From Reyranella sp. (GTDB lineage Bacteria > Pseudomonadota > Alphaproteobacteria > Reyranellales > Reyranellaceae): a stretch of DNA of 51,679 bases. The stretch spans positions 1-51,679 of the forward strand of contig NZ_JAUSBN010000059.1 of assembly GCF_030651995.1 (NCBI RefSeq). Reading direction: 5' to 3'. This document shows positions 8,885 through 17,464 of the stretch, one piece after another (the stretch's first letter is position 1; every line of letters starts with the position of its first letter). Position numbers and translations under genes: made by a program. Below the pieces are notes generated by a model. The model ran no database searches. It was given only the letters and a program-made list of their open reading frames with translations, and had not been told where the DNA came from.

Positions 8885-10093
8885 GTGACGGTCAAAGAAA
8901 AGACGCTCCGGGCGCAGATGTTCGACCTGCTGCGCCCCAACGACCCGATGCCGGGGGCCCGCCGCTGGCGGAAAGCCCATCTGGTCGTCCTCGGCATAGG
9001 ACTGCTCGCCGTCATCCTGCTGTCGATCGATGAAATGCCGCCCTCGCAGCGGGGGATCCTGCGCGGCGCGATCTGGTGTGTGACTTTCCTTTTCCTCGTC
9101 GAATACATCGCCCGGCTCTGGGTGGCGCCCGAGCTGCCGCACATGGCCGACACGACTCCCCTGACGGCGCGGCTGCGCTGGGCCGCCAGCCTGCCCGGCC
9201 TGATCGGATTGCTCGCGATCATGCCCGCCATCATGCTGGCAGGCGGTTACAACATTGTCGGGACAGATGCTGCTTCCGTTTTCTGCATCCTCTGGATCCT
9301 GAAGCTGGGGCTTCACGCGCCGGCTTTCGGCACACTGGCGCGTGTGATCTCCAACGAGCGCGCGCCCATCACCAGCGTGCTGATCGTGTTCGCGATCCTG
9401 CTGATGTCGGCAGCCACCGGCGCCCACATCGTCGAGCGCGACGGACAGCCGCAGCAGTTCGGCACCCTGCCCAACGCGATGTGGTGGGCGGTGGTCACCC
9501 TGACGACGACCGGCTACGGCGACGTCGTGCCGCTCACGGCCATCGGCCGCATCATCGGCTCGCTGCTGATGATCAGCGGTATCGCGGTGCTGGCGCTGAT
9601 GACCGGCGTGCTCGCCACCGGCTTCGCCCAGGAAGAAAGGCGTCGCGAGTACCTCCGGGTCTGGGATCAGGTCTCACGGGTCCCGATCTTCGCGTCGCTG
9701 GGGGTGGTGACGCTCTCGGAGATCGTTGGCAAGCTGCGCACCCGCTATTATCCGGCGCGGGTTCTGGTGCTTCGGCGCGGCGATCCCGGCGATTCGATGT
9801 TCTTCATTTCCAATGGCGAGGTCGAGGTGCGCCTGCCGACCGGCGGCACCGTTCGGCTGAGCGATGGAGCGTTCTTCGGCGAGATGTCGTTGCTCAACCG
9901 TCAGCCGCGCGCCGCCTCGATCGCCACGACCATGCCGACGACCCTTCTGGTGCTGTACGCCAGCGACTTCTACGAAATCGCCTCGCACATCCCGGCCCTG
10001 GCCGAGGCGGTGGAGAACGAGGCGCGGCGTCGGCGTGAGGAGAATCTCGAGCGTCAGTCCGGAAGTTCGTCGCACGGCGGGGAGAAACCATGA
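8885..10093 (+). CDS. Cyclic-nucleotide-regulated K+ channel, MlotiK1-like
   Basis: With a GTG start at 8885 the protein has 402 residues; an ATG at 8918 is the alternative start and neither has a strong ribosome site. It has six hydrophobic segments, a pore helix MWWAVVTLTTTGYGD with selectivity filter T209-G210-Y211-G212-D213, and a C-terminal cyclic-nucleotide-binding domain at about 280-390. The phosphate-binding cassette FFGEMSLLNRQPRAAS (331-346) keeps the Glu and Arg that contact cAMP. The pattern AMWWAVVTL..TTGYGD and LATGF.QE matches the Mesorhizobium channel MlotiK1 as I remember it. The fourth helix has few positive charges, so voltage gating is unlikely. The stop overlaps the next start as ATGA. 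Confidence 0.9.
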   Translation: MTVKEKTLRAQMFDLLRPNDPMPGARRWRKAHLVVLGIGLLAVILLSIDEMPPSQRGILRGAIWCVTFLFLVEYIARLWVAPELPHMADTTPLTARLRWAASLPGLIGLLAIMPAIMLAGGYNIVGTDAASVFCILWILKLGLHAPAFGTLARVISNERAPITSVLIVFAILLMSAATGAHIVERDGQPQQFGTLPNAMWWAVVTLTTTGYGDVVPLTAIGRIIGSLLMISGIAVLALMTGVLATGFAQEERRREYLRVWDQVSRVPIFASLGVVTLSEIVGKLRTRYYPARVLVLRRGDPGDSMFFISNGEVEVRLPTGGTVRLSDGAFFGEMSLLNRQPRAASIATTMPTTLLVLYASDFYEIASHIPALAEAVENEARRRREENLERQSGSSSHGGEKP

Positions 10094-11781
10094 TCGAAAC
10101 AGACCTGCTGGTCGTCGGGTCGGGAGCCGCGGGCTTCTCGGCGGCCCTGACGGCCTCTCATGCCGGACTGAGCGTGCTCATGGTCGAGAAGGAGAAGCTG
10201 TTCGGCGGCACCACCGCCTACTCGGCCGGCGTCATCTGGATTCCCGGCAACCGGCACGGCCGCGCGCTCGGCATCGCCGACTCGAAGGAGGAGGCGCTCA
10301 CCTACCTGCAGCACGAAGCAGGCAACCGTCTGAACCTCGAACTGGCCAACGCCTTTCTCGACAACTGCAATCCCGCCGTCGAGTTCATCGAAAACAACAC
10401 GCACGTCCAATACGAGGCCGTGCCGATCTGGGCCGACTATCATCCGACCAAGCCCGGCGCCGCCCAGGGCGGACGTTCGCTGCTGCCCCTGCCGTTCGAC
10501 GGACGGCGACTCGGCAAGCGTTTCAACCAGCTGCGGGCGCCGCTGCGGACCATGATGGCGTTCGGCGGCATGATGCTCGGCCGCAACGACCTGCCCCATG
10601 TCTTCAAGATGACGCGGTCTGCGCGCTCCGCGCTCCATGTCGCAGGCATGACGGCGCGCTATGCGATCGACCGGCTGAACCATGATCGCGGGACCCGTCT
10701 CACCAACGGCAATGGCCTCATTGCCGCGCTCGCCCTCTCGGCCGAGGAACGCGGCATCGAGCTCTGGCTCGAGAGCCCGGTCGTCGAACTGATGCAAAGC
10801 GACGGTGTCGTCACCGGGGCGATCGTGCAACGCGACGGCAAGCGTCAGGAGATCCGTGCGCGCCGTGGTGTCGTGCTGGCTTGCGGTGGCTTTCCGGCCG
10901 ACGACGAACTCAAGAGCCGCTACTATGGCCATGTGCGCGACGGCCATTTCCATCGCTCGGCGCCACCGCCGGGCAATCGCGGCGACGGGATCCGGCTGGG
11001 CCAGTCGGCCGGCGGCGCGATGGCCGAGGACGTTGCCTATCCCGCAGCCTGGGTTCCGGTCTCGCTGGTCCCCCAGCCGGACGGATCGACCCTGCCGTTC
11101 CCGCATTTCTACGAGCGCGGCAAGCCCGGCTATATCGCCGTCGATCCGACCGGCCGGCGCTTTGCGAACGAATCGGCCTCCTATCACGACTTCGTGCCAG
11201 CCATGGTCGAGGCGTGCCGCGGCCGCAACGAGACGAGTGCCTGGCTGCTCTGCGACCACCGGGCCATCCGGCGCTACGGCATGGGCGCCATCGGCCCGGC
11301 GCCCCTGCCGCTCGGGCCTCATATCCGCAATGGCTACCTGCTGACGGCGGGAAGCTGGGCGGAGCTCGCCGGCAAGATCGGTGTCGATTCAGTCGCCCTG
11401 CAGTCCACGATTGACGGCTTCAATGTGCATGCCGCCCGCGGCGAGGACCCCGATTTCGGCAAGGGGACGGATGCCTACCATCGCTTCAACGGCGATCCCA
11501 CGCACCGCCCCAACCCCTGCCTCGCCCCGCTCGAACAGGGGCCGTTCTACGCCATGAAAATGGTTCCGGGGGACATCGGCACCTTCCTTGGCCTGCGTGT
11601 GGACGGCCATGCCCGGGTGCTCGACGCCCGTGGGACGGCCATTCGGGGCCTCTACGCCGCCGGAAACGACATGACCAGCGTCATGGGCGGCACCTATCCT
11701 GGCGCCGGCATCACCATTGGCCCGGCCCTCACCTTCGGCTATATCGCGGCCCGGCACGCGGCCGCGGAAGCCGCCCGCTAG
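10090..11781 (+). CDS. FAD-dependent oxidoreductase (fumarate reductase / 3-ketosteroid dehydrogenase type)
   Basis: The 563-residue flavoprotein starts with a dinucleotide-binding motif VVGSGAAGFSAAL (about residues 8-20) ending in EK at about 33, then FGGTTAYSAGVIWIP, and ends with the family block GLYAAGNDMTSVMGGTYPGAG that holds the isoalloxazine. The cap domain lies in the middle. Relatives include KstD, urocanate reductase and soluble fumarate reductases; they transfer a hydride or desaturate next to a carbonyl. No heme or FMN-binding domain is fused. It overlaps the channel gene by 4 bases and is followed 26 bases later by manC, so it may be in the same transcript, but no functional link is obvious. 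The substrate is not determinable here. Confidence 0.85.
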   Translation: MIETDLLVVGSGAAGFSAALTASHAGLSVLMVEKEKLFGGTTAYSAGVIWIPGNRHGRALGIADSKEEALTYLQHEAGNRLNLELANAFLDNCNPAVEFIENNTHVQYEAVPIWADYHPTKPGAAQGGRSLLPLPFDGRRLGKRFNQLRAPLRTMMAFGGMMLGRNDLPHVFKMTRSARSALHVAGMTARYAIDRLNHDRGTRLTNGNGLIAALALSAEERGIELWLESPVVELMQSDGVVTGAIVQRDGKRQEIRARRGVVLACGGFPADDELKSRYYGHVRDGHFHRSAPPPGNRGDGIRLGQSAGGAMAEDVAYPAAWVPVSLVPQPDGSTLPFPHFYERGKPGYIAVDPTGRRFANESASYHDFVPAMVEACRGRNETSAWLLCDHRAIRRYGMGAIGPAPLPLGPHIRNGYLLTAGSWAELAGKIGVDSVALQSTIDGFNVHAARGEDPDFGKGTDAYHRFNGDPTHRPNPCLAPLEQGPFYAMKMVPGDIGTFLGLRVDGHARVLDARGTAIRGLYAAGNDMTSVMGGTYPGAGITIGPALTFGYIAARHAAAEAAR

Positions 11782-11807
11782 GCCCCTCAGGCAACGAAAG
11801 CTTCGAA

Positions 11808-13214
11808 ATGTCGCTCATAACGCCCGTTATCCTCGTCGGCGGCTCCGGCAAGCGCCTGTGGCCGCTGTCGCGCGAGAGCATGCCCAAGCAGTTCGTGCCC
11901 CTGCTGGGCAAGCAGTCGACCTTCCAGCAGACGCTGCTGCGCGTGGCCGACCGCAGCCTGTTCGCCAAGCCCGTGATCGCGACCAACGACGCCTACCGGT
12001 TCATGTGCGAGAGCCAGGCGCGCGAGATCGGCGTCGAGATCGACATTCTGGTCGAGCCGTCGCGCCGCGATTCAGGCCCTGCCATGGCCGCCGCCGCCGC
12101 CTACACGCGGGACCTCGGCGCCAAGGCCGTGCTGGCGCTCGCCTCCGACCATCTCGTGATCGGCGCCGAGGAGTTCCTCGCCGGCTGCCGCGAGGGCCTC
12201 GCGGCCGTGGAGAAAGGCGGCATCGTCACCTTCGGCATCCCGCCGACGGAACCCAAGACCGACTACGGCTATATCCGTCCCGGTACCGAGAGGATCGGCC
12301 CGGTGATGAAGGTCGCGGCCTTCGTCGAGAAGCCCAATGCCCAGACGGCGATGAAATACATTGCCGAGGGCCTGCTGTGGAACAGCGGCAATTTCCTGTT
12401 CCCGCCCGAGCTCCTTCTGTCGGAGATGGCGCGCTTCGAACCGGAGATGGCGGCCGCCGCCGAGGAGGCCGTGGCCAAGGCGAGGATGACCGGCTCCACA
12501 GTGTTCCTCGACGCCGAGGCCTTCGGCAGGGCGCCGGCCAAGTCGATCGACTATGCCGTAATGGAACGCACCGACAAATGCTGGGTGGTGCCGGCCCGCT
12601 TCCGCTGGTCCGACCTTGGCACGTGGGACGCGTTGCTCGATGTCGGCCACGCCGACAGCGCCGGCAACGTCACCGAAGGTCCAGTGGAAATCGACCGGGT
12701 GCGCAATTCCTACATCCGCTCCGATGGCCCGCTGACCGCGGTGATCGGCGTCGAGGACGTCGTCGTGGTGTCGATGAACGACGCCGTGCTGGTCGGCCAT
12801 CGCGACAACCTCCCGCGCCTGAAGGACGTCGTGCAGCGCATGTCCGACGGCAAGCACCGGGCCGCGACCGAGCATGCGGTGATGCATCGCCCGTGGGGCA
12901 GCTACCAGGACATCGACCGCGGCGAGCGCTTCCGCGCCAAGCGGCTGACGGTGAAGCCGGGCGCCAAGCTCAGCCTGCAGAGCCACAGCCGTCGCGCCGA
13001 GCACTGGGTCGTGGTGAAGGGCATCGCCGAGGTCACGCTCGACGGCAAGGTCATGACCCTGCGCGAGAACGAATCGACCTACATTCCGATCGGCGGCGTC
13101 CACCGCCTCGCCAACCCCGGCAAGGAGCTGCTGGAAGTGGTCGAGGTGCAGACCGGCGACTATGTCGAGGAAGACGATATCGTCCGCTACGAGGACATTT
13201 ACGCGCGGGTTTGA
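11808..13214 (+). CDS. manC: Mannose-1-phosphate guanylyltransferase / mannose-6-phosphate isomerase
   Basis: The 468-residue bifunctional type II enzyme has the nucleotidyltransferase signature GGSGKRLWPLSRES followed by PKQF near residues 8-28, the FVEKP sugar-phosphate loop, and a C-terminal cupin isomerase domain with LQSHSRRAEHW and ENESTYIPIG. It converts mannose-6-phosphate to mannose-1-phosphate entry products and makes GDP-mannose from mannose-1-phosphate and GTP in the cytoplasm. GDP-mannose is the donor for mannose-containing polysaccharides, which fits the glycosyltransferase/export operon that converges on this gene pair. It ends 2 bases before the next gene. Confidence 0.96.
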   Translation: MSLITPVILVGGSGKRLWPLSRESMPKQFVPLLGKQSTFQQTLLRVADRSLFAKPVIATNDAYRFMCESQAREIGVEIDILVEPSRRDSGPAMAAAAAYTRDLGAKAVLALASDHLVIGAEEFLAGCREGLAAVEKGGIVTFGIPPTEPKTDYGYIRPGTERIGPVMKVAAFVEKPNAQTAMKYIAEGLLWNSGNFLFPPELLLSEMARFEPEMAAAAEEAVAKARMTGSTVFLDAEAFGRAPAKSIDYAVMERTDKCWVVPARFRWSDLGTWDALLDVGHADSAGNVTEGPVEIDRVRNSYIRSDGPLTAVIGVEDVVVVSMNDAVLVGHRDNLPRLKDVVQRMSDGKHRAATEHAVMHRPWGSYQDIDRGERFRAKRLTVKPGAKLSLQSHSRRAEHWVVVKGIAEVTLDGKVMTLRENESTYIPIGGVHRLANPGKELLEVVEVQTGDYVEEDDIVRYEDIYARV

Positions 13215-13216
13215 GC

Positions 13217-14179
13217 ATGCTGTTCGGCGCACACCATGAATGGGGCAAGCTGCGCGAAGTGGTGATCGGCATCTCGCCGGCCGAAGACTTCGTGATCTTC
13301 CATGAGGACTCCTGCCGCTGGTTGACGCCTGAAGGACTCGAATTCAGCCGTCGCCACGCCGGACAGCGCCTGATCGACGTCGATCCCGAAGGGGCGCACC
13401 GGATCGAGCGCCAGGTCGATGCGCTGGCCGAACTCGTGGCCCGCGAGGGGGTCACGGTTCACCGCCCGCAGCGTCTGAAGGGCGACGAGCGCACTTTCCT
13501 CGCCCCGAACGGCGAAGGCGCGCAGCTCTTTGCGCGCGACGGCATGATCGTCGTCGACAAACACGTGATCGACGCCTCGTTGCGCCTGAAATGCCGGCAA
13601 CGCGAGCGCTATGGCCTGCGGCCGTTGATCCAGAAGGCCGTCGCAGCCAAGGGCGCACATTGGTCCAGCGTCCCGCTGGGCTCACCCGGCTGCGTCGACG
13701 GACCATTCCTCGAGGGCGGCGACACGCTGCTCAACGGCCACGAGATCTATGTCGGCATCTCGGGCTGCGCCTCCGATCTCGCCGGTGCAGACTGGCTGCA
13801 GGCGCTCCTCGGCGACGGCTATCGCGTAATCCCCGTCGCCCTGAAGTCGCACGTCCTCCATCTCGACTGCGCGATGGCGCTGATCCAGCCCGGCCTCGTG
13901 ATCCACTGCCCGCAGAAGCTGATCGACGGCCTGCCGATGTCGCTGCGCGACTGGGACAAGATCGAGGTTTCCCCCGAGGAGGCGACGCTTCTCGCGACCA
14001 ACGGCCTCGTCCTCGAGCCGGGACGGGTCATCATCGATGCCGACAACCGGCGCGTGATCGAGGAGCTGCGCAGGCGCAAGGTCGATGTCATCCCCCTGCC
14101 CTTCGACGGCCCGATCCGGCTGGGGGGCGGCCTCCGCTGCGCGCACCATCCACTGCTGCGCGAGAGCGTGCTGGCTTAG
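13217..14179 (+). CDS. Amidinotransferase-fold enzyme (DDAH / inosamine amidinotransferase-like)
   Basis: The 320-residue protein shows the catalytic set of the guanidine-modifying superfamily: PFLEGGDTLL (E166, D169), HVLHLDCAM (H215, D217), and a C-terminal nucleophile in GGGLRCAHHPL (C308). These are the positions used by dimethylarginine dimethylaminohydrolase, arginine deiminase and glycine/inosamine amidinotransferases. The N-terminal HHEWGKLREVVIG resembles the opening of the amidinotransferase branch more than arginine deiminase. It could therefore release or transfer an amidino group from an arginine-like molecule. Its placement 2 bases after manC raises the possibility that it acts on a sugar or sugar-linked amine, but that is inference. 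Its TAG stop overlaps the TAA of the convergent glycosyltransferase. Confidence 0.8.
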   Translation: MLFGAHHEWGKLREVVIGISPAEDFVIFHEDSCRWLTPEGLEFSRRHAGQRLIDVDPEGAHRIERQVDALAELVAREGVTVHRPQRLKGDERTFLAPNGEGAQLFARDGMIVVDKHVIDASLRLKCRQRERYGLRPLIQKAVAAKGAHWSSVPLGSPGCVDGPFLEGGDTLLNGHEIYVGISGCASDLAGADWLQALLGDGYRVIPVALKSHVLHLDCAMALIQPGLVIHCPQKLIDGLPMSLRDWDKIEVSPEEATLLATNGLVLEPGRVIIDADNRRVIEELRRRKVDVIPLPFDGPIRLGGGLRCAHHPLLRESVLA

Positions 14180-15474
14180 GTCCCGCGCTTGGGCGTCCGG
14201 TCGAAGACGACCGGCTTGGGCTTGCTGAACATCTTCCGGAAATGGACGCCGAACGAGCGCGCGACGGTCGCCACCTGGCCGCCGACGAAGCGCAGCAGCA
14301 CCACGCCGAACGCGAGCGGCGGAATCTCGCCGCCGCGGATGAAGTTGTGTCCAGCCCGCAGGAAGGTCGTCGCACAGACCAGCACCCATGCCACGGTGAC
14401 GACGAAGAGCGTGAGCAGAAGCGGCACCAGCGACGGCGCCAGCAGGCCCGCGAGAATGCCGGAGACCACGCCCACCAGCAGCACCGGCTGGTTCAACGCC
14501 ATGCAGAGATGCAGCAACGCCGCCAGCTTGGCCGATGGGGTAATGTCCCGGCTCTTCAGGATCTCCGGGAACATCCGCATCGAGACGTGGCGGAAACCGT
14601 CCTGCCAGCGCTGCTGCTGGCGCAGCCAGGTCTTGGTGTCGGCCGGCAGTTCACCCGGCACGCCGACACTGGTCAGGAACAGCGCCCGCCAGCCCTTCAC
14701 CCAGCCGCGATAGGTGAGATCGAGATCCTCCGTGACGGTGTCGCCTTTCCAGCCGCCGCCGGCGTCGATGGCCGCGCGCTGCCAGATCCCGCAGGTGCCG
14801 TTGAACGGCAGCGGGTGGCCGGCCCAGCAGCGCGTCGCCTGCTCGATGCCGAGATGGGCGTCGAGCGTCACCATCTGCATCTCGGTCAGTGCGTTCTCGT
14901 GCGGATTAAGGAAATCGAAGCGCGCCTGGACGAATGCCGTCTTTGGCTCGGCGAAGAACGGCCGCATGCAGACGCGCAGGAAATCGGTCGGCGGAATGTA
15001 GTCGACGTCGAAGATCGCGAAGAAATCGTGAGGCGTCTTCTGCATCGCCTCGTGCAGCGCCCCGCCCTTGTAGCCGCTGCGGTCGGTGCGCTGGAGCGCC
15101 ACCACGTCGAAGCCCTTGGCCCGCAGCTCGGCCGCCACCTGGCGGACCATCTCGGCCGTCTCGTCGGTGCTGTCGTCGAGGAGCTGGATGTGCAGCTTGT
15201 CGCGCGGCCAGTCGAGTGCGGCCGCCGACTCCGCGCCGCGGCGCACCACCGGCCCCTCGTTGAAAGACGGGATCTGCACGACGACATGCGGCAGGTCGGC
15301 ATCGGCCGGCAACGGCGTCGACAGCAGCGTCTCCTCCCGACGGAGGCCGCTGGCCTTCAGGCGATGATGCAGTACCACCATGTACAGCAGGCTGCCGATG
15401 AAGGTGGCCAGCAGGACACAGCAGACCGCGAACACGGCACCGAAGAGAAGAGCCAGGGTGGCGAGGATGGCCAT
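14176..15474 (-). CDS. Family 2 glycosyltransferase, CslA/mannan-synthase-like (second of tandem pair)
   Basis: The 432-residue integral membrane processive glycosyltransferase has an N-terminal helix, a cytoplasmic GT-A domain and several C-terminal helices. Catalytic motifs of GT2 polysaccharide synthases are visible: LLDDSTDE, FDVDYIP (metal-binding D-x-D), TEDLDLTYR (catalytic base) and QQQRWQDG (acceptor-site Q-x-x-R-W). The start at 15474 follows the upstream gene by 10 bases. It ends with FDRTPKRGT, a tail shared with its neighbour. The nearest known relatives by motif are plant and bacterial CslA-type (gluco)mannan synthases. With manC adjacent, a beta-linked mannose or glucose-mannose chain is the leading inference. 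Confidence 0.9.
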   Translation of the reverse strand: MAILATLALLFGAVFAVCCVLLATFIGSLLYMVVLHHRLKASGLRREETLLSTPLPADADLPHVVVQIPSFNEGPVVRRGAESAAALDWPRDKLHIQLLDDSTDETAEMVRQVAAELRAKGFDVVALQRTDRSGYKGGALHEAMQKTPHDFFAIFDVDYIPPTDFLRVCMRPFFAEPKTAFVQARFDFLNPHENALTEMQMVTLDAHLGIEQATRCWAGHPLPFNGTCGIWQRAAIDAGGGWKGDTVTEDLDLTYRGWVKGWRALFLTSVGVPGELPADTKTWLRQQQRWQDGFRHVSMRMFPEILKSRDITPSAKLAALLHLCMALNQPVLLVGVVSGILAGLLAPSLVPLLLTLFVVTVAWVLVCATTFLRAGHNFIRGGEIPPLAFGVVLLRFVGGQVATVARSFGVHFRKMFSKPKPVVFDRTPKRGT

Positions 15475-15484
15475 CGACGCTGCC

Positions 15485-16729
15485 TCAGACGCCCGTCTTG
15501 GGCGTGCGGTTGAACTCTGTCTTCTTGCCCAAGCCCGCGCTGACGATCGCGGCGGCATTGGCGACGGCGAGGTATACGATCAGCGCAGGCACGCTGGCAG
15601 CCGTGACCAAGTAGCGCGCCGCGCCGCCGCGCTCCAGGCGCCGGTAGGCGCCCCAGGTCATGCCGAACAGTACGACCAGCATGCCGATCAGCCACAGCCA
15701 GAGGCCGAACTGGAAAAGCCCCAGCAGCCGGCCGTGGCCCACGATCGAGACGGCCAGGGCAACCACCCCGACCACGAGCAGTGGAAAGATGAGCTGCTGG
15801 GCGAGGGCCACTGTGGTGGTGAGCTTGGCCTCGGCCGGCCAGGCCGACTTCCAGATCGGCCCCAGCAGCTTGCGGGCGACCTGCACGAAGCCCTTCGACC
15901 ACCGGCTCTGCTGGGCGCTGAAATCCTCGACCTTCTGCGGCAGCTCGCCGACCACATGCGTGCCCATCAGGAACACACCGGTCCAGCCCTTCAGGTAGGT
16001 CCGCAAAACCAGATCGAGATCCTCCGACAGCGTGTCGTGCGACCAGCCCCCTGCCTCCTCGACGGCCGCACGGCGCCAGATACCGCCGGTGCCGTTGAAC
16101 TGGAACGGCACGCCGCGCCGCGCCCGGACGTCCTGCTCCACGGCGAAGTGCGCGTCCTGCATGAGGCGCTGAGCTCGTGTCAGCCAGTTGCGCCCGCCGT
16201 TGCCCCACTCGATGCGGGTCTGCACGAAGGCGGCGCGCGGATTGGCCAGCATCGCGGCCATGGCCTCCTTCAGCCAGCCCGGCGGCGGCACGAAGTCGGC
16301 GTCGAACACCGCGACATAGGGCGCATCGTCGAGGGCCAGGCCCGCCGCCAGCGCACCGGCCTTGAAGCCGCCGCGGTCGCTGCGGCGGACGTGATGCGCG
16401 TCGATGCCGGCGCGGCGCAGACGCGCGATGGCGTGCGCGGCGATGTCGGACGTGATGTCGTTGCTGTCGTCGAGGAGCTGGATGGTCAGGCGATCGCGCG
16501 GCCAGTCGAGGGCACCCATCGCTGCCATCGATCGTTCCACCACCAGCGGCTCGTTGTAGACCGGCACCTGCACCAGCACACGCGGCAGCTCCTCGGGCAA
16601 CGAGGGCGCCGGGGCTTCGCCGTTCGGCAGCTCGAACAGCCAGTAGACCAGGTAGAGGAAATAGCCCGCGATCGCGAACTGCGCGGCGAGGCACAGGAAC
16701 ACGAGGAGATCGATCAGGAACAGCAGCAT
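15485..16729 (-). CDS. Family 2 glycosyltransferase, CslA/mannan-synthase-like (first of tandem pair)
   Basis: The 414-residue paralogue of the following gene has the same order of elements: N-terminal transmembrane helix, VQVPVYNEP, LLDDSNDI, FDADFVPP, LSEDLDLVLR, QQSRWSKG and C-terminal helices, ending in FNRTPKTGV. The ATG at 16729 was chosen because the sequence from there begins with a clean hydrophobic helix (MLLFLIDLLVFL), and it leaves a 16-base gap to the ABC gene. Both transferases keep all catalytic aspartates, so both are probably active and may add different sugars or start and elongate the same chain. Confidence 0.9.
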   Translation of the reverse strand: MLLFLIDLLVFLCLAAQFAIAGYFLYLVYWLFELPNGEAPAPSLPEELPRVLVQVPVYNEPLVVERSMAAMGALDWPRDRLTIQLLDDSNDITSDIAAHAIARLRRAGIDAHHVRRSDRGGFKAGALAAGLALDDAPYVAVFDADFVPPPGWLKEAMAAMLANPRAAFVQTRIEWGNGGRNWLTRAQRLMQDAHFAVEQDVRARRGVPFQFNGTGGIWRRAAVEEAGGWSHDTLSEDLDLVLRTYLKGWTGVFLMGTHVVGELPQKVEDFSAQQSRWSKGFVQVARKLLGPIWKSAWPAEAKLTTTVALAQQLIFPLLVVGVVALAVSIVGHGRLLGLFQFGLWLWLIGMLVVLFGMTWGAYRRLERGGAARYLVTAASVPALIVYLAVANAAAIVSAGLGKKTEFNRTPKTGV

Positions 16730-16745
16730 GCCGGGGCCGCCGCGG

Positions 16746-17459
16746 TCAATGGTAGTGAATGGGGACTTCGAAGCAACGGCCGTCCTCGATATGGAGGCGG
16801 CGCGAGGCCACGTCGAAGATGCGCTCGTCGTGGGTCGACAGGACAACGGCGCATTTGGCGCGCATCGAGAGATCCTTGAGCTGGTCGACCACCAGCCGTC
16901 CCGAGACGCGGTCGAGCGCCGAAGTCGGCTCGTCGGCAATGATCAGGTCGGGCAGTCCGATCATGGTGCGGGCGATGGCCACACGCTGCTGCTGGCCGCC
17001 CGACAGCTCGTCTGGCCACGCGGACGCCTTGTCGCCGAGGCCGAGCATGCCGAGCAGATGGCGCGCGCGCGGCTCGTCCCAGGCGGGATCGGCGAACGGC
17101 GTCGTCGAGACGCCGGCGATCACGTTCTGAAGCGCCGTCAGCGAGGACAGGAGATTGCGCTTCTGGAACAGGAAGCGGATGCGGTTGCGCAGGACGTCGA
17201 GGTCGGAACCGCCCAGGCCGACGATATCGGTCCCGAGCAGCCGCAGCTTGCCCTCGGAGGGCTTGCGCATGGTCCCGAGGATGGTGAGCAGCGTGGTCTT
17301 GCCCGAGCCCGACGGGCCAGTGACGATTACCAGCTCGCCCTCGCGGACCTGCATGTTGATGTCGAACAACACGTCCACCCGTTGCGGCCCCTCACCGTAA
17401 TGGTGATGAACGTCGACCGCTTCGACGACCGGCGGCCCGAATCCCTGCGTGTCTGCCAT
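16746..17459 (-). CDS. ABC transporter ATP-binding protein, DevA/MacB type
   Basis: The 237-residue single ATPase domain has Walker A TGPSGSGKTTLL, Q-loop region FLFQKRNLL, signature LSGGQQQRVAIAR, Walker B LIIADEPTSALD and H-loop STHDERI. The ALD after Walker B and the signature are characteristic of the MacB/LolD/DevA group that powers mechanotransmission rather than substrate flipping. The start at 17459 lies 5 bases after the permease stop. With the DevC-like permease and DevB-like adaptor upstream it forms a tripartite exporter module; cyanobacterial DevBCA exports heterocyst glycolipids. Confidence 0.92.
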   Translation of the reverse strand: MADTQGFGPPVVEAVDVHHHYGEGPQRVDVLFDINMQVREGELVIVTGPSGSGKTTLLTILGTMRKPSEGKLRLLGTDIVGLGGSDLDVLRNRIRFLFQKRNLLSSLTALQNVIAGVSTTPFADPAWDEPRARHLLGMLGLGDKASAWPDELSGGQQQRVAIARTMIGLPDLIIADEPTSALDRVSGRLVVDQLKDLSMRAKCAVVLSTHDERIFDVASRRLHIEDGRCFEVPIHYH

Positions 17460-17464
17460 CGCGG

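Noticed and set aside
11717..13216. In-frame upstream extension of the amidinotransferase gene
   Set aside because: The extension runs out of frame through manC and reads as Arg/Pro-rich nonsense; the ATG at 13217 directly after the manC stop is the natural start.
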